From positions 65,638 through 129,637 of the forward strand of contig JAOQAD010000037.1 of the NCBI GenBank assembly GCA_025963775.1: a DNA stretch of 64,000 bases. Direction: 5' to 3'. The stretch is from Bacteroidota bacterium. Its GTDB lineage: Bacteria > Bacteroidota > Bacteroidia > 2-12-FULL-35-15. The notes below the pieces were generated by a model, which ran no database searches, had not been told where the DNA came from, and saw only the letters and a program-made list of their open reading frames with translations. This document shows, piece by piece, positions 25,246 through 34,342 of the stretch (its first letter is position 1; the number at the start of each line of letters is the position of its first letter). The translations under genes were made by a program, and so were the position numbers.

Positions 25246-27510
25246 TTATTGCTTCACAATACGGACAGTCGTTCTTCCCTGCTTTCCGCTGATCACAGCA
25301 AGATAGATCCCGGCAGGATAACTGCCCATCTCCACACGGCGTACATTGCTTCCCGGATGTACCTCCCAGCTTTCATCCAGCAGCTTTTTTCCGGAAACAT
25401 CATAAACAAAAACATCCAGCTTTTCAGCCTGCTCACCTACATACTCGACTGAATAATTTCCGTTACCGGGATTCGGATATAGCAAACAGCTCAGGCCTGT
25501 TTCTTCGTGGTGGATTCCTGTTGTCAAACCCAATACCTGCATCATCGCATGATAGGCATTCACTTTTCCCCAGCCCCAGGTATTGCTTCCCGTTGGTGGG
25601 ATCACCCCGGTATAGCTGTCGGTGATCGCCGTCTGGTAAAGAATGTTCATGACCTGCGTTGGCGACAATGTCGGATCTGCTTCAAGAAGAAGCGCTACGA
25701 TCCCGCTTACCGCCGGGCCCGACATGGAAGTTCCGGCAGCCATGGCATAGGAATATTTCACACCGTTCACCGGTGAAATGTAGGCAGACACAACAGAGTT
25801 ATAATTAGCCCCTGCAGGCAAATAGGTTGAATCGACCGAGCTGACCGAGGATGCCAGCGCCATTCCCGGGCCGGCAATGTTCGGCTTGGTGCGGCCGTCA
25901 ACTGTTGGCCCCTTGCTGCTGAACGAAGCGATCGCGCCTTTCGGATAACCGGTATAGGTTTGCGTGGAGCCGGCTACATTCACAAAAGTGGACTTGCTGT
26001 TGTATGCCGCCACTCCTATTGCTGATTGCGTCGTAACCATGTCGCTTACATTCATGATGTTATCGCCGTTGCTTGCAAAGGTGTAGGAGTATTTTGTGAA
26101 AACGCCGTAATAGCCGCTGGTATTGATCACCAGCCCCTGCCACATGTTGATGGTTCCGTCGTTCGCTTTCACCGTAAGGCAAAGGCGGTCATTCACACGG
26201 CTGAGCGCCTGGATAAGCATGTGAGGCTTGTTGTTGAATTCTGAAAGAACGGTGGTGACGGTGATAAAACAGGTATCGCCGTTGCTGCCGATAAGGTTAT
26301 AGCGATGTGTTGTATCATCAAGGCAAACCATGACTGTGCTGTCGATCTTTGTAAGTCCCGAGTACAGGCTGAACTGCATGCAGAATGTTTTCAAGGTATC
26401 GCCCCAAACATCCACCCAGTTCCTTTTCGGTGAGAGCCCGGTTGGAAAAGTAAGGAAGGTGCTCACCAGCGTATCTGTGGGATCAAATACTTTTTTCAGG
26501 TGAATGTTGTTGGAGCCGTTATTGCCGCCCGAAAGCACAAAGATCCTTCCCGGCCCTGTAAGCGCATCGCAGGCCTGGCTGAAGAGCGAACTCCCGTCGT
26601 GCGGGCCCAGCGGGCAGCCCCAGCTGAGGTTTGCCACGGCCGGTTTGCTGACGGAAGATGCATAATTGTAAACGTAATTGATCCCGTCGAGCATGTCTGT
26701 CATCCCCGTATTCAGCCAGTAATTGGCAGAAGGATAAATGCCGACCATCACTACATCGCTGTTGTAGGCCATTCCCCTGAAGCGGGTGTTATTTCCCAAT
26801 GGTCCGCCCGATCCCGAGCCGGCAGCAATTCCTGACACATGCGTGCCATGTGTTCCGCTGGTAATATCATGCGCTTTTGTGATAATGGAAAGTGAATCGC
26901 TATACTCGGTGCCGTACGAAAAACCGGCAGGAGGCGTCCCGCTTGTATTCTTCTCTTCCCACACGCGTTTGATCCTGTATAGGCTGTAGGCTGTATCATA
27001 AAAGGTAGGGTGCGTGTAATCAAAACCCGCATCGATCACTCCGACCACGACGTTTGAGCCGCTGTAGCCCTGTGGCAGCCCATACCCGGCATGCACGGAA
27101 TCAACGCGTGTTGTTTTTCTTGCCGTATCCAGTGCCGGGGAAGCAGGCTGGTCCATTTCAATATAGCTGATCCCGTTTACGGTTGTAAAATTTCTTACAC
27201 TGCTCAAAGGTACCTGTGCTGTCCATACGTTTCCCGCCTTTGTCCCGATCTTTACACCCAGTGAACTCAGCAAGGATTCAGTAAAGCCCGGCTGCACCTT
27301 TATCAGCGCGCTTACATAAGTATTGCCGGACGCATCGAGCTTGTATACAAATTCTTCCTGTGGCTGTGACTTGCCGGCAGCAAGCTGATCCATCTTCCAC
27401 AGGTAAAGCTTTGTTGATGCGGAAAGCTTTGGTTTTGTGTAAGCGGTATTCTGTGCAAAAGAACAGCAGGCAGAAATTAAAAAAGTGAGGCTTGTAAAAA
27501 AATGTTTCAT
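25246..27510 (-). CDS. S8 family serine peptidase (subtilisin-like), T9SS type A sorted
   Basis: 754-aa secreted protease. The signal peptide MKHFFTSLTFLISACCSF ends before AQ. The catalytic triad is complete: Asp160 in VGVIDAGFDYTHP, His221 in the HGTHVSG motif and Ser595 in AGTSMSGPAVSG. An insertion (about 340-490) separates His and Ser, giving a long inter-motif distance. The C-terminal ~80 aa form a type A sorting domain starting LYPNPGNGNYSVEY and ending VRIVKQ, which directs export through the T9SS and attachment to the surface. Likely role: extracellular protein degradation. The same C-terminal domain type occurs in three other genes of the window. Confidence 0.93.
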   Translation of the reverse strand: MKHFFTSLTFLISACCSFAQNTAYTKPKLSASTKLYLWKMDQLAAGKSQPQEEFVYKLDASGNTYVSALIKVQPGFTESLLSSLGVKIGTKAGNVWTAQVPLSSVRNFTTVNGISYIEMDQPASPALDTARKTTRVDSVHAGYGLPQGYSGSNVVVGVIDAGFDYTHPTFYDTAYSLYRIKRVWEEKNTSGTPPAGFSYGTEYSDSLSIITKAHDITSGTHGTHVSGIAAGSGSGGPLGNNTRFRGMAYNSDVVMVGIYPSANYWLNTGMTDMLDGINYVYNYASSVSKPAVANLSWGCPLGPHDGSSLFSQACDALTGPGRIFVLSGGNNGSNNIHLKKVFDPTDTLVSTFLTFPTGLSPKRNWVDVWGDTLKTFCMQFSLYSGLTKIDSTVMVCLDDTTHRYNLIGSNGDTCFITVTTVLSEFNNKPHMLIQALSRVNDRLCLTVKANDGTINMWQGLVINTSGYYGVFTKYSYTFASNGDNIMNVSDMVTTQSAIGVAAYNSKSTFVNVAGSTQTYTGYPKGAIASFSSKGPTVDGRTKPNIAGPGMALASSVSSVDSTYLPAGANYNSVVSAYISPVNGVKYSYAMAAGTSMSGPAVSGIVALLLEADPTLSPTQVMNILYQTAITDSYTGVIPPTGSNTWGWGKVNAYHAMMQVLGLTTGIHHEETGLSCLLYPNPGNGNYSVEYVGEQAEKLDVFVYDVSGKKLLDESWEVHPGSNVRRVEMGSYPAGIYLAVISGKQGRTTVRIVKQ

Positions 27511-27629
27511 TCAGATTGGTTTAGATTAAACGCCGGATTTTATGAATGCTGAAACGGGGGGAATTGCATTCATTCAAAGTTACTAAAAAAATTCAGGCAG
27601 AAAACGTATTAGATAGCTGTATTAATTTA

Positions 27630-27708
27630 GTCACTTCGTTGCGAAGCGTATCGAGAAGTAGACCAGTTCTCGATACTTTCGCTGAAGGAGCGAAAACTCG
27701 AACTGACA
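27630..27708. repeat. Family R1 repeat (copy 3) in a 348-bp gene-free gap
   Basis: Nearly identical to 2068-2147 over its whole length; the main difference is in the internal loop (CTGAAGGAG in place of CCAGAAAAGG). The rest of the 27511-27858 gap between two divergent genes holds AT-rich sequence where promoters of both must lie; no clear TAnnTTTG box was found. Confidence 0.8.
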
Positions 27709-27858
27709 TTTGCATCTAAATACTTACAACACCCCACTTATTCCATCATCTGCCCACTTATCCCAAATGCCATACGATTGCTAAGAATCGCAGCATTATA
27801 TTCTTGCGCGCTTTGCACATTCGCCTTAATTTAGTAGCAAATTAAATTATTATCCCTG

Positions 27859-30800
27859 ATGAAAAAATACATTTACGCTGCCTTCACTTTCTTAATGCTA
27901 ACTGCTGCAGGCGCTTCTGCAAATCCCGGCGATACGGTTGTTGTTCAAACCTTCAATTTCGGATCTCCGCAGGATGCATGGTTCGTGTTTCCATCCGACA
28001 CAGTCCGCTTCGAAAAGATCCTGATGCAGTACACCCTGAAGTGTAATCCTGCACAAAGCCCTGCCTGCGGGGAATGGGATTATCTTACCTATACCTATCT
28101 TTATAAAAACACGGGGCTGCTCGACAGCACACTCGTACATCAGCCGACTTATACGGTGAACGGAGCGACACCGGCCAGCTTCTCCTACATGAACACGCCT
28201 TCGTATTCCTACCAGCCTTCCTGGCAATACAGCACTGTGCATACGGATACCACTTCCTTATCAACACACCAGGTCGGGAGCGGAAGCACTGCGAACAACA
28301 AGCCTTTCGGGGCTGCATCACCTGTTTCACGCTGCCAGTATTTATGGAAGGCAAGCGAAATGACTGCAGCGGGAATGGGCGCCGGGAACATCACCGGGCT
28401 GCAATTCTATCTTCAATCTGTTGGCGGATTATTGGGCAACATGACCATCCGCTTAAAAACAAGCACGCTCGATTCCCTTACACCGGCGGCATTCAGCGCA
28501 AGCGGATTTACAACGGTGTATGCGCACAACACGCAATTCAACACTACCGGCTGGAACAGCCTGCAGCTGACAACACCCTTTAACTGGGACGGCAGCTCCA
28601 ATTTACTGATCGAGATCACGTATGATAACATGCTGCCTGCGGTGAACAATGTTGTTGCTTCTTCCATCACAGCGAACAGCACCGGGCTTATCAATGCAGG
28701 AAGCGACCGCAGCGCATCTTTTCACAGCTATGGCTATATCGATGTGCCGATGAACAACAAGCTTACTGCGCTTGATTCATTTGTGACTGTTGCCTACTGG
28801 GCATACGGAACACCAGCCTACCAGCCGCAGGACGGAACTGCTTTCGAAGCGATCGATTCGGCCGGCAACAGGATCCTGAATTCACATATGCCATGGTCCG
28901 ACAGCAAAGTGTATTGGGATGCCGGCTACGGCGGAACCTCCTACGACAGGGTAAGCAAAACCGCAACAACAGCAGAGAGTGAAGGACAATGGAATTACTG
29001 GGTGTTCACAAAAAATGTAGCAACGGGACAGATGAAAATTTACCTGAACGGAGCTTTATGGCTGAGCAACTCAGGAAAAACAAAACGCATGACAGGCATC
29101 CGCACTTTCCGCATCGGGAAAGGCAATTGGGCCGGGTCGCAAACCTATGAAGGAAAGATAGATGAGTTCGCGGTGTTCAATGCAGAGCTTAGCCTTGCAA
29201 CCATACAAGCATACATGAACAAACCGATAGATGCGGCACATCCGAATTACAGCAACCTTGCTTTGTACTATCATTTTGATGATGGCAATTACATGACGGC
29301 AGCCGATGCTGCGCCGGGAGCGCATGCGCCTGCAACATTCACCACTGTTGATAATCCCCTGCGCTCCGCAGATGAGATCAACACCAGTTTCACAAAAACA
29401 ACGCTTCGCCCGAATGTGATCTTCGAACAAGGGGTTTTCACATCACATATGGATTCGGTGCTGGTGGTTGATTCAACCGTGAATGCATCAGTGCAGGTGA
29501 TCACGTATACTGATTCCGTCAATAACCCGGGAGTTGCCATCGATACTATGAATGTATGGCCTGCGTACTACAACAATTACGTGTACGATGCGCAGGGCAA
29601 TGCAACGGATTCTACGCTGGTAACACCGGATGGAACGCTCAACCTTGTGTATTACGACTGGTACAGGAAATTCCCGAAGGTGGACCGTTATGAATTAGCG
29701 CGTTACATCACGCCTTACGGAAACGGGCTGAGCCTCGGAAGCGGCTGGACATGGACCTTTGACGTGAGCGATTACCGCACATTGCTTGCCGACAGCGTAC
29801 ACCTCGCCGCCGGCAACTGGCAGGAATTACTGAACATGAAATTTTTAATGATCAAGGGAACACCGCCGCGCGATGTGGTTGGCATCCAGAATTTATGGAA
29901 CGGCGGATTCAACTACGGACAATCCGGCGACCCGATCGAAAGCCATTTGCAGCCGCTGACGATCAACATTCCATCCAACGCCGCCAATACCCGCTGGAAA
30001 TCGCGGATCACAGGGCATGGCATGGACACGCCAGAGAATTGTGCAGAATTCTGCGCAAAGCATCATTACTTTAAAGTGGATGGAACACAGCAATTCTCGA
30101 AACTGGTGTGGAGAGACAATTGCGATGTGAACCCGCTTTACCCGCAGGGTGGAACCTGGGTGTACGACCGCGCCAACTGGTGCCCGGGCGCTGAAGTGTG
30201 GACCTATGACTTTGAGCTTACGCCGTTTGTAACGCCGGGCAATACTGCCGTGCTGGATCACGATGTGGAGCCCTATGTAAACACCGGCGGCTGGGATTAT
30301 TTCCAGATCGAGGATCAGCTGGTGAGCTACAGCGCACCGAACTTTACGCTGGATGCTGCTATCGAGGACATTCTTTCTCCAAGTACCAACCAGATGTGGG
30401 CACGCAAAAATCCTGTCTGCACCAACCCGGTGATCCGCATTAAAAACACGGGATCAGCAAATCTTACTTCCCTTACTATCACGTACGGACTGAATGGCGG
30501 AGTGCCGTCTGTATACAACTGGACAGGAAATTTACCATTCATGGAAACAGCTGAAGTTACACTTGGAACATTTGCCTGGGTTCCTTCAGCAACTGATTTT
30601 ACAGTAACACTGAGCAGCCCTAATGGCGGCACGGACCAGTATTCCTACAACAACAGTAAAACCTCGCATTATACCTATCCGCCGATCATGCTGCCGCAGT
30701 TCGTGATCGAGTTCAGGACAAACAATTACCCGTATGAGGATCAATGGACGCTGAAGGATGATGCCGGAACCATTATCAGGTCGAGGAACGGGGCTGTATT

Positions 30801-31299
30801 AAGTGCCAATACAGTTTATAAGGATACGGTAACGCTTACAGATGGCTGCTACGAATTTGAGCTGACCGATTCAGGCGAAGACGGATTATCGTTCTGGGCA
30901 AACACCGCGCAGGGCAGCGGTTACATCCGTTTCAAAAAAGTATCGCCGGCAGTAACATTGAAAAATTTCAATTCCGATTTCGGCGGACAGGTGTACCAGC
31001 AATTCACAGTGAATTCAACAACGGGAATCACTGATGTTGTTTTTGCAAAAAGCAATTCGATGAATGTATTCCCGAATCCGGGCGACGGGCATGTTTATAT
31101 CAACATCGACCTTACTGAAAAAGAAAACGGGAAAATAGAGATCAGGGACCTTGTGGGGAAAAAAGTATACGAATATGAGTTTAAAGACCTGGCAGCCGAA
31201 AGTATTGAAGCGGATCTTTCCGGGCTTCCGAAAGGAATGTATTTCGTGAACCTGAGAACTGGTAATGAGCTGTTAACCAAAAAATTAATGATCCAGTAA
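27859..31299 (+). CDS. Peptide-N-glycosidase F-related protein with inserted LamG-like domain, T9SS type A sorted
   Basis: 1146-aa secreted protein. Signal peptide: MKKYIYAAFTFLMLTAAGAS. The start of the PNGase F N-domain is seen at 60-80, with CGEWDYLTY; its Asp74 matches the EWD region of the known enzymes. This domain appears split. A beta-sandwich segment (about 145-270) and a LamG/jellyroll domain (about 285-475) come before the fold resumes with DRYELARYITPYG and WTWTFDVSDY (about 615-640). The C-domain includes Cys755 and NWCPG (Cys775). The tail VFPNPGDGHVYINI...LMIQ is a type A sorting domain. PNGase F removes N-glycans from asparagine, so the likely role is deglycosylation of host or dietary glycoproteins. 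Catalytic competence is unproven. Confidence 0.8.
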   Translation: MKKYIYAAFTFLMLTAAGASANPGDTVVVQTFNFGSPQDAWFVFPSDTVRFEKILMQYTLKCNPAQSPACGEWDYLTYTYLYKNTGLLDSTLVHQPTYTVNGATPASFSYMNTPSYSYQPSWQYSTVHTDTTSLSTHQVGSGSTANNKPFGAASPVSRCQYLWKASEMTAAGMGAGNITGLQFYLQSVGGLLGNMTIRLKTSTLDSLTPAAFSASGFTTVYAHNTQFNTTGWNSLQLTTPFNWDGSSNLLIEITYDNMLPAVNNVVASSITANSTGLINAGSDRSASFHSYGYIDVPMNNKLTALDSFVTVAYWAYGTPAYQPQDGTAFEAIDSAGNRILNSHMPWSDSKVYWDAGYGGTSYDRVSKTATTAESEGQWNYWVFTKNVATGQMKIYLNGALWLSNSGKTKRMTGIRTFRIGKGNWAGSQTYEGKIDEFAVFNAELSLATIQAYMNKPIDAAHPNYSNLALYYHFDDGNYMTAADAAPGAHAPATFTTVDNPLRSADEINTSFTKTTLRPNVIFEQGVFTSHMDSVLVVDSTVNASVQVITYTDSVNNPGVAIDTMNVWPAYYNNYVYDAQGNATDSTLVTPDGTLNLVYYDWYRKFPKVDRYELARYITPYGNGLSLGSGWTWTFDVSDYRTLLADSVHLAAGNWQELLNMKFLMIKGTPPRDVVGIQNLWNGGFNYGQSGDPIESHLQPLTINIPSNAANTRWKSRITGHGMDTPENCAEFCAKHHYFKVDGTQQFSKLVWRDNCDVNPLYPQGGTWVYDRANWCPGAEVWTYDFELTPFVTPGNTAVLDHDVEPYVNTGGWDYFQIEDQLVSYSAPNFTLDAAIEDILSPSTNQMWARKNPVCTNPVIRIKNTGSANLTSLTITYGLNGGVPSVYNWTGNLPFMETAEVTLGTFAWVPSATDFTVTLSSPNGGTDQYSYNNSKTSHYTYPPIMLPQFVIEFRTNNYPYEDQWTLKDDAGTIIRSRNGAVLSANTVYKDTVTLTDGCYEFELTDSGEDGLSFWANTAQGSGYIRFKKVSPAVTLKNFNSDFGGQVYQQFTVNSTTGITDVVFAKSNSMNVFPNPGDGHVYINIDLTEKENGKIEIRDLVGKKVYEYEFKDLAAESIEADLSGLPKGMYFVNLRTGNELLTKKLMIQ

Positions 31300-31328
31300 G
31301 CTGCAAAAGGCCCCGATCTGCCTGGCCT

Positions 31329-31362
31329 AAAAATGCCTCTTTTCCGGAGAGGCATTTTTTTT
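31329..31362 (+). terminator. Rho-independent terminator after the PNGase F-related gene
   Basis: TGCCTCT pairs with AGAGGCA around TTTCCGG, followed by eight T residues. It lies 30 nt after the stop codon. Confidence 0.92.
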
Positions 31363-31390
31363 GCCTTAGAAAGACGTAACTTTTTTAAAC

Positions 31391-31398
31391 TATTTTTG
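31391..31398 (+). promoter_or_regulatory. Candidate -7 box for the beta-barrel protein gene
   Basis: TATTTTTG matches TAnnTTTG and lies 34 nt before the ATG at 31433, just after the preceding terminator. No good -33 element at normal spacing. Confidence 0.4.
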
Positions 31399-31432
31399 TA
31401 AAACCACATTATTCATTTAAAACCTCCCCATT

Positions 31433-32101
31433 ATGAAAAAACTAATTCTTTCTTTTCTGCTTGTTTCCGCTTTTGCTTTGAACAATTGCATTGCAGGAAA
31501 CATTATCGAGGGCCAGAAGAGCTCTTTGCTGAAAGATGATTCCGGATCCAAATGTTTTGATGAAAATTCAAAAGTGCTGAACCTTGGCGTAGGCTTCGCG
31601 AGTGCAAGCTATTACAGGAGCTACAAGGGGCATGGCTACAACTACAGGAGCTCACCGGCTTTCAGCCTTACCTATGAGCAGGCATTGCCAAAAAAGCTTG
31701 GCCCCGGATATCTTGGGATCGGCGCTTACCTCGGTTACCAAAGCTCAACTGCGCGTTACAACAACTCGTATTACAATGGCGCATTTTACTATTACGAGCA
31801 CAAATGGAGATCATATACAGCAGCTGCACGCGCAGCTTATCACCTCGATTTCCTGAACAGCGACCGCGCTGAAATTTATGCAGGCGTGATCGTTGGTGTG
31901 AATATCCGTACGTACAGGTACGATACAAACAGCCCTGATCCGAATTCAGCTTATTACAGCCTGAGCAACGGAGCTGCATCACCGGCTTATTCAGCATTTT
32001 TAGGTGCCCGCTGGTACTTCACACAAAATATCGGTGTGTACGGTGAGCTTGGAAGCTCTAACATTTCCTGGGGAACTGTAGGGTTCAGCTTTAAGTTGTA
32101 A
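31433..32101 (+). CDS. Predicted outer-membrane beta-barrel protein
   Basis: 222 aa with an N-terminal signal peptide (MKKLILSFLLVSAFALNNCIAG). The mature part is rich in Tyr, Gly and Ser, with alternating hydrophobic strands (YLGIGAYLGYQSS, AEIYAGVIVGVNIRTY, AFLGARWYF) and ends with a terminal strand WGTVGFSFKL, typical of small outer-membrane barrels that finish in an aromatic-x-hydrophobic pattern. No specific function is readable. Its last ~23 codons are repeated downstream as a non-coding relic (32304-32372) produced by a tandem duplication. Confidence 0.75.
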   Translation: MKKLILSFLLVSAFALNNCIAGNIIEGQKSSLLKDDSGSKCFDENSKVLNLGVGFASASYYRSYKGHGYNYRSSPAFSLTYEQALPKKLGPGYLGIGAYLGYQSSTARYNNSYYNGAFYYYEHKWRSYTAAARAAYHLDFLNSDRAEIYAGVIVGVNIRTYRYDTNSPDPNSAYYSLSNGAASPAYSAFLGARWYFTQNIGVYGELGSSNISWGTVGFSFKL

Positions 32102-32228
32102 TTACTATGTCATTCCGTGCCACGACACGGAATCTCTCTCTAATCACAAGGTGAGAGGAAATTCGGCACGCATTAAGATTGCGAAGAGATTCCGGGTCAG
32201 GCCCGGAATGACAATAAAAATTACACAT

Positions 32229-32266
32229 AAAAAAAATGCCTCCACATTAAATTGGAGGCATTTTTA
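32229..32266. terminator. Bidirectional terminator, copy 1
   Basis: TGCCTCCA (32237-32244) pairs with TGGAGGCA (32253-32260), with A-run and T-run flanks on either side. It is the terminator nearest the beta-barrel gene. Confidence 0.88.
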
Positions 32267-32303
32267 TTTATTACTTTTTATTAATTCAGCGTCACATTGT
32301 ATT

Positions 32304-32372
32304 GGTGTGTGTAGTGAGCTTGGAAGCTCTAACATTTCCGGGGGAACTGTAGGGTACTGCTTTAAATTGTAA
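32304..32372 (+). pseudogene. Duplicated 3' fragment of the beta-barrel gene
   Basis: About 23 codons match the end of the 31433-32101 gene: GVCSELGSSNISGGTVGYCF here, GVYGELGSSNISWGTVGFSF there, and both end KL then TAA. No start codon or signal peptide is attached. A matching fragment of the minus-strand lipoprotein gene end (six codons plus stop) lies at 32281-32301. Both are remnants of the tandem duplication. Confidence 0.88.
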
Positions 32373-32502
32373 TTACTATCACCGTCATTCCGTGCCACGA
32401 CACGGAATCTCTCTATAAGCATTACGTGAACGGAATCCTGCATGTATTAAGATTGCGTAGAGATTCCGGGTCATGCCCGGAATGACTATAAAAAATGCAA
32501 AT

Positions 32503-32545
32503 AAAAAAAGTGCCTCCACAGTAAAAATTGGAGGCATTTTTATTT
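32503..32545. terminator. Bidirectional terminator, copy 2
   Basis: Same stem TGCCTCCA/TGGAGGCA as the first copy (arms 32511-32518 and 32529-32536), with a longer loop. It lies 12 nt beyond the stop codon of the minus-strand lipoprotein gene. Confidence 0.88.
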
Positions 32546-32556
32546 ATTACTTTTTA

Positions 32557-33414
32557 TTAATTCAGCGTCACATTGTAATTATGTCCGTTGATGGTGACCA
32601 TCGCCGTGTTATCGCAGGCGCCTGTTCCGAAATCCACGTAGCGTGTAGCTTTACCGGATGGGGTCAATTCAAATTTCCCGCTTACAAAATGACGGCAGCC
32701 TAATTCTTTTCTCAATGCCTGCGTGATATTGATGCTGAAGGAAGTGGATGTTCCGCTGGTCGGCGTGCTTACCCCGTTTGCTGAACCGGTGATCAGGTAC
32801 ACATCATCACCCCAGGCTGGAGTTGTTTCACCAACAAGCCATTCGCGGGTACGGCTGGATGTCCAGGTGATCGTACCGCCCAGTGCTTTGTCGATCTGCC
32901 CGTTCACAGTAACAGCGTAAGTTAAATGTCCTGCTGCATTATGCCCGTTGTTCACAACCGTTTTTGTTCCGCTCACCTTGTTGTTCTCCACGTAATAATT
33001 GCTGAAGGTAATGGTATGCGTGGATGCCGAGTCGCGGTACATGCCCGTATAGGAAATATTGATGATCCCCCTGCGGTACCTGCCATCGTTGCAAAGGCAG
33101 TTAGTAGAGCCGAAATTGATCGTGAGCATGTGAGGCACCGCGACTGTATCATTCGTGATGGTTGCGCAGGTGCTCAGCATGGAGGCAGCTGATTTGTACT
33201 CCGAGCTGTTTGGTGCAAAATACGTAGCCAGCGATCCTGTTGACGCCTGGTCGGCAATGTTCACAACATCGCTGAATGTGCTTTCTGCAAGGGCATTGTC
33301 GCGGGCGCTGCTTGTTTCTTTATCATCATCATCCTTTTCCTTGCGGCAGGATACAAACACAACACTTACAACAGCTGCTGTCATAAGTAAAAGGGATACA
33401 TTTTTTATTTTCAT
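32557..33414 (-). CDS. Hypothetical lipoprotein
   Basis: 285 aa. Signal peptide with lipobox VVFVSC; directly after the Cys is a charged stretch RKEKDDDDKE, which resembles the surface-export signal seen on Bacteroidota lipoproteins, so surface exposure is plausible. The mature domain is beta-rich with several cysteines (ATITND, NCLCNDGRYRRG, ELGCRHFVSGKFE, GTGACDNT). I recognise no named family. It is convergent with the beta-barrel gene, and its last six codons are duplicated at 32281-32301. Confidence 0.7.
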   Translation of the reverse strand: MKIKNVSLLLMTAAVVSVVFVSCRKEKDDDDKETSSARDNALAESTFSDVVNIADQASTGSLATYFAPNSSEYKSAASMLSTCATITNDTVAVPHMLTINFGSTNCLCNDGRYRRGIINISYTGMYRDSASTHTITFSNYYVENNKVSGTKTVVNNGHNAAGHLTYAVTVNGQIDKALGGTITWTSSRTREWLVGETTPAWGDDVYLITGSANGVSTPTSGTSTSFSINITQALRKELGCRHFVSGKFELTPSGKATRYVDFGTGACDNTAMVTINGHNYNVTLN

Positions 33415-33522
33415 TTGGCTGGATGTTAAAATGTTTTATTGATTTCGCCCATAGGACGGACGAGAATGGATAATGTTTAACAAAAATGCAAAATATTTTA
33501 CAACAAACTGATATACAGTTTA

Positions 33523-34125
33523 TTATTTTGATTTACGAACCGGGAACATCGAGCGGATCGCGCTCATGCTGCTTTGATTTTGTACCGGTGTGAACACTCC
33601 CTCTTTGGTATTCTTGATGTCTTCGATAGAGTAAAAAGCTTTGGGATTGTAAAAGGCAATGAGCTTCTCTACCGACTGCACATTTTTTCTTTTGATGATG
33701 GTGAAGATCATTTTCACCGGGCCCATCCCGCCCTGTGCATCCACAATGGTAACGCCGTGCTTCCTGTCTTTCAGTGCGGTAATGAGCGCATCCGAATCCT
33801 GGTTGGTGATGATGCGGATCACCTGCATGCCGAGTGCAAGGCGCTCTTCAATTCGCAAGCCCACGTAGGTGCCGGTTGCAAAGCCGCCTGCCCATGCAAG
33901 ATAGCAGGCAATGTTGTTCAGGTTCTTCATCACCTGCGCCACGACAACGATCCAGATCAGCACTTCAAAAAATCCCAGTATGGGAACGATCTTGCGGAAG
34001 CCTTTTGAAATAAAAACATGGCGAAGCGTACCGAGGCTTACATCACAGACCCGCGAAAAAAATATGATCAGGGGAAGTACGATCCAGCTGTAATAATCAA
34101 AACTGCCGAAAATGGAATGAAGCAT
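33523..34125 (-). CDS. DUF2179/DUF5698 family membrane protein (UPF0316)
   Basis: 200 aa. Three hydrophobic segments fill the N-terminal half (about 15-35, 45-68 and 72-92), with the family-like stretch FFSRVCDVSLGTLR between the first two. A cytoplasmic DUF2179 domain follows (about 105-175), with DRKHGVTIVDAQGGMG. This is the UPF0316 layout. Function is unknown; a transport-associated or signalling role has been suggested for such YitT-like C-terminal domains. It stands alone between gene-free stretches. Confidence 0.82.
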   Translation of the reverse strand: MLHSIFGSFDYYSWIVLPLIIFFSRVCDVSLGTLRHVFISKGFRKIVPILGFFEVLIWIVVVAQVMKNLNNIACYLAWAGGFATGTYVGLRIEERLALGMQVIRIITNQDSDALITALKDRKHGVTIVDAQGGMGPVKMIFTIIKRKNVQSVEKLIAFYNPKAFYSIEDIKNTKEGVFTPVQNQSSMSAIRSMFPVRKSK

Positions 34126-34157
34126 GGTGATGAATTAGTTCATGTAAAAGTAAAGGC

Positions 34158-34191
34158 AAAAAAAATCCCCCGGCTGAGCGGAGGATCTTTT
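34158..34191 (-). terminator. Rho-independent terminator downstream of the Asp-box protein gene
   Basis: Read on the minus strand, ATCCTCCG pairs with CGGGGGAT (one G-U pair) and is followed by eight T residues. It lies about 150 nt after the stop of the gene ending at 34343. Confidence 0.65.
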
Positions 34192-34226
34192 AACTAACAA
34201 TTTGTTGTTTATTTTAAAACGGATTA

Positions 34227-34302
34227 CGCCATTGCGATTCGCCACAGCGAGAATCGCTCTAAGAACGAGATTGCTTCTCCGCCTTGGCGGATCGCAATGA
34301 CG
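34227..34302. repeat. Dispersed palindromic repeat, family R3 (variant copy)
   Basis: The ends CGCCATTGCGATTCGCC and GCGGATCGCAATGACG form an inverted pair around a GCGAGAATCGC stem. Related to the R3 elements at 48371-48450 and 49870-49938, which share CGTCATTGCGAG and GCAATGAC ends. Confidence 0.7.
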
Positions 34303-34342
34303 CTTCGTATTTAAACGTAGTTCAATCATTCTGATCTTCATT

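Larger units (their letters stand above)
32033..32579. repeat. Tandem duplication (unit 271-276 bp) of a convergent gene junction
   Basis: The segment 32033-32303 is repeated at 32304-32579. Each copy contains, in order, the last codons of the beta-barrel gene, an R2 palindromic element (32109-32212; 32394-32486), a bidirectional terminator, and the last codons of the minus-strand lipoprotein gene. Offsets of matched points are 271 bp on the left and 276 bp on the right, so small indels have accumulated. The gene-free gap 32102-32556 is entirely explained by this event. Confidence 0.92.

Noticed and set aside
32151-32372. Plus-strand ORF of 73 aa downstream of the beta-barrel gene
   Set aside because: Its start lies in an R2 repeat and its end is the duplicated tail of the beta-barrel gene; best read as a duplication relic.
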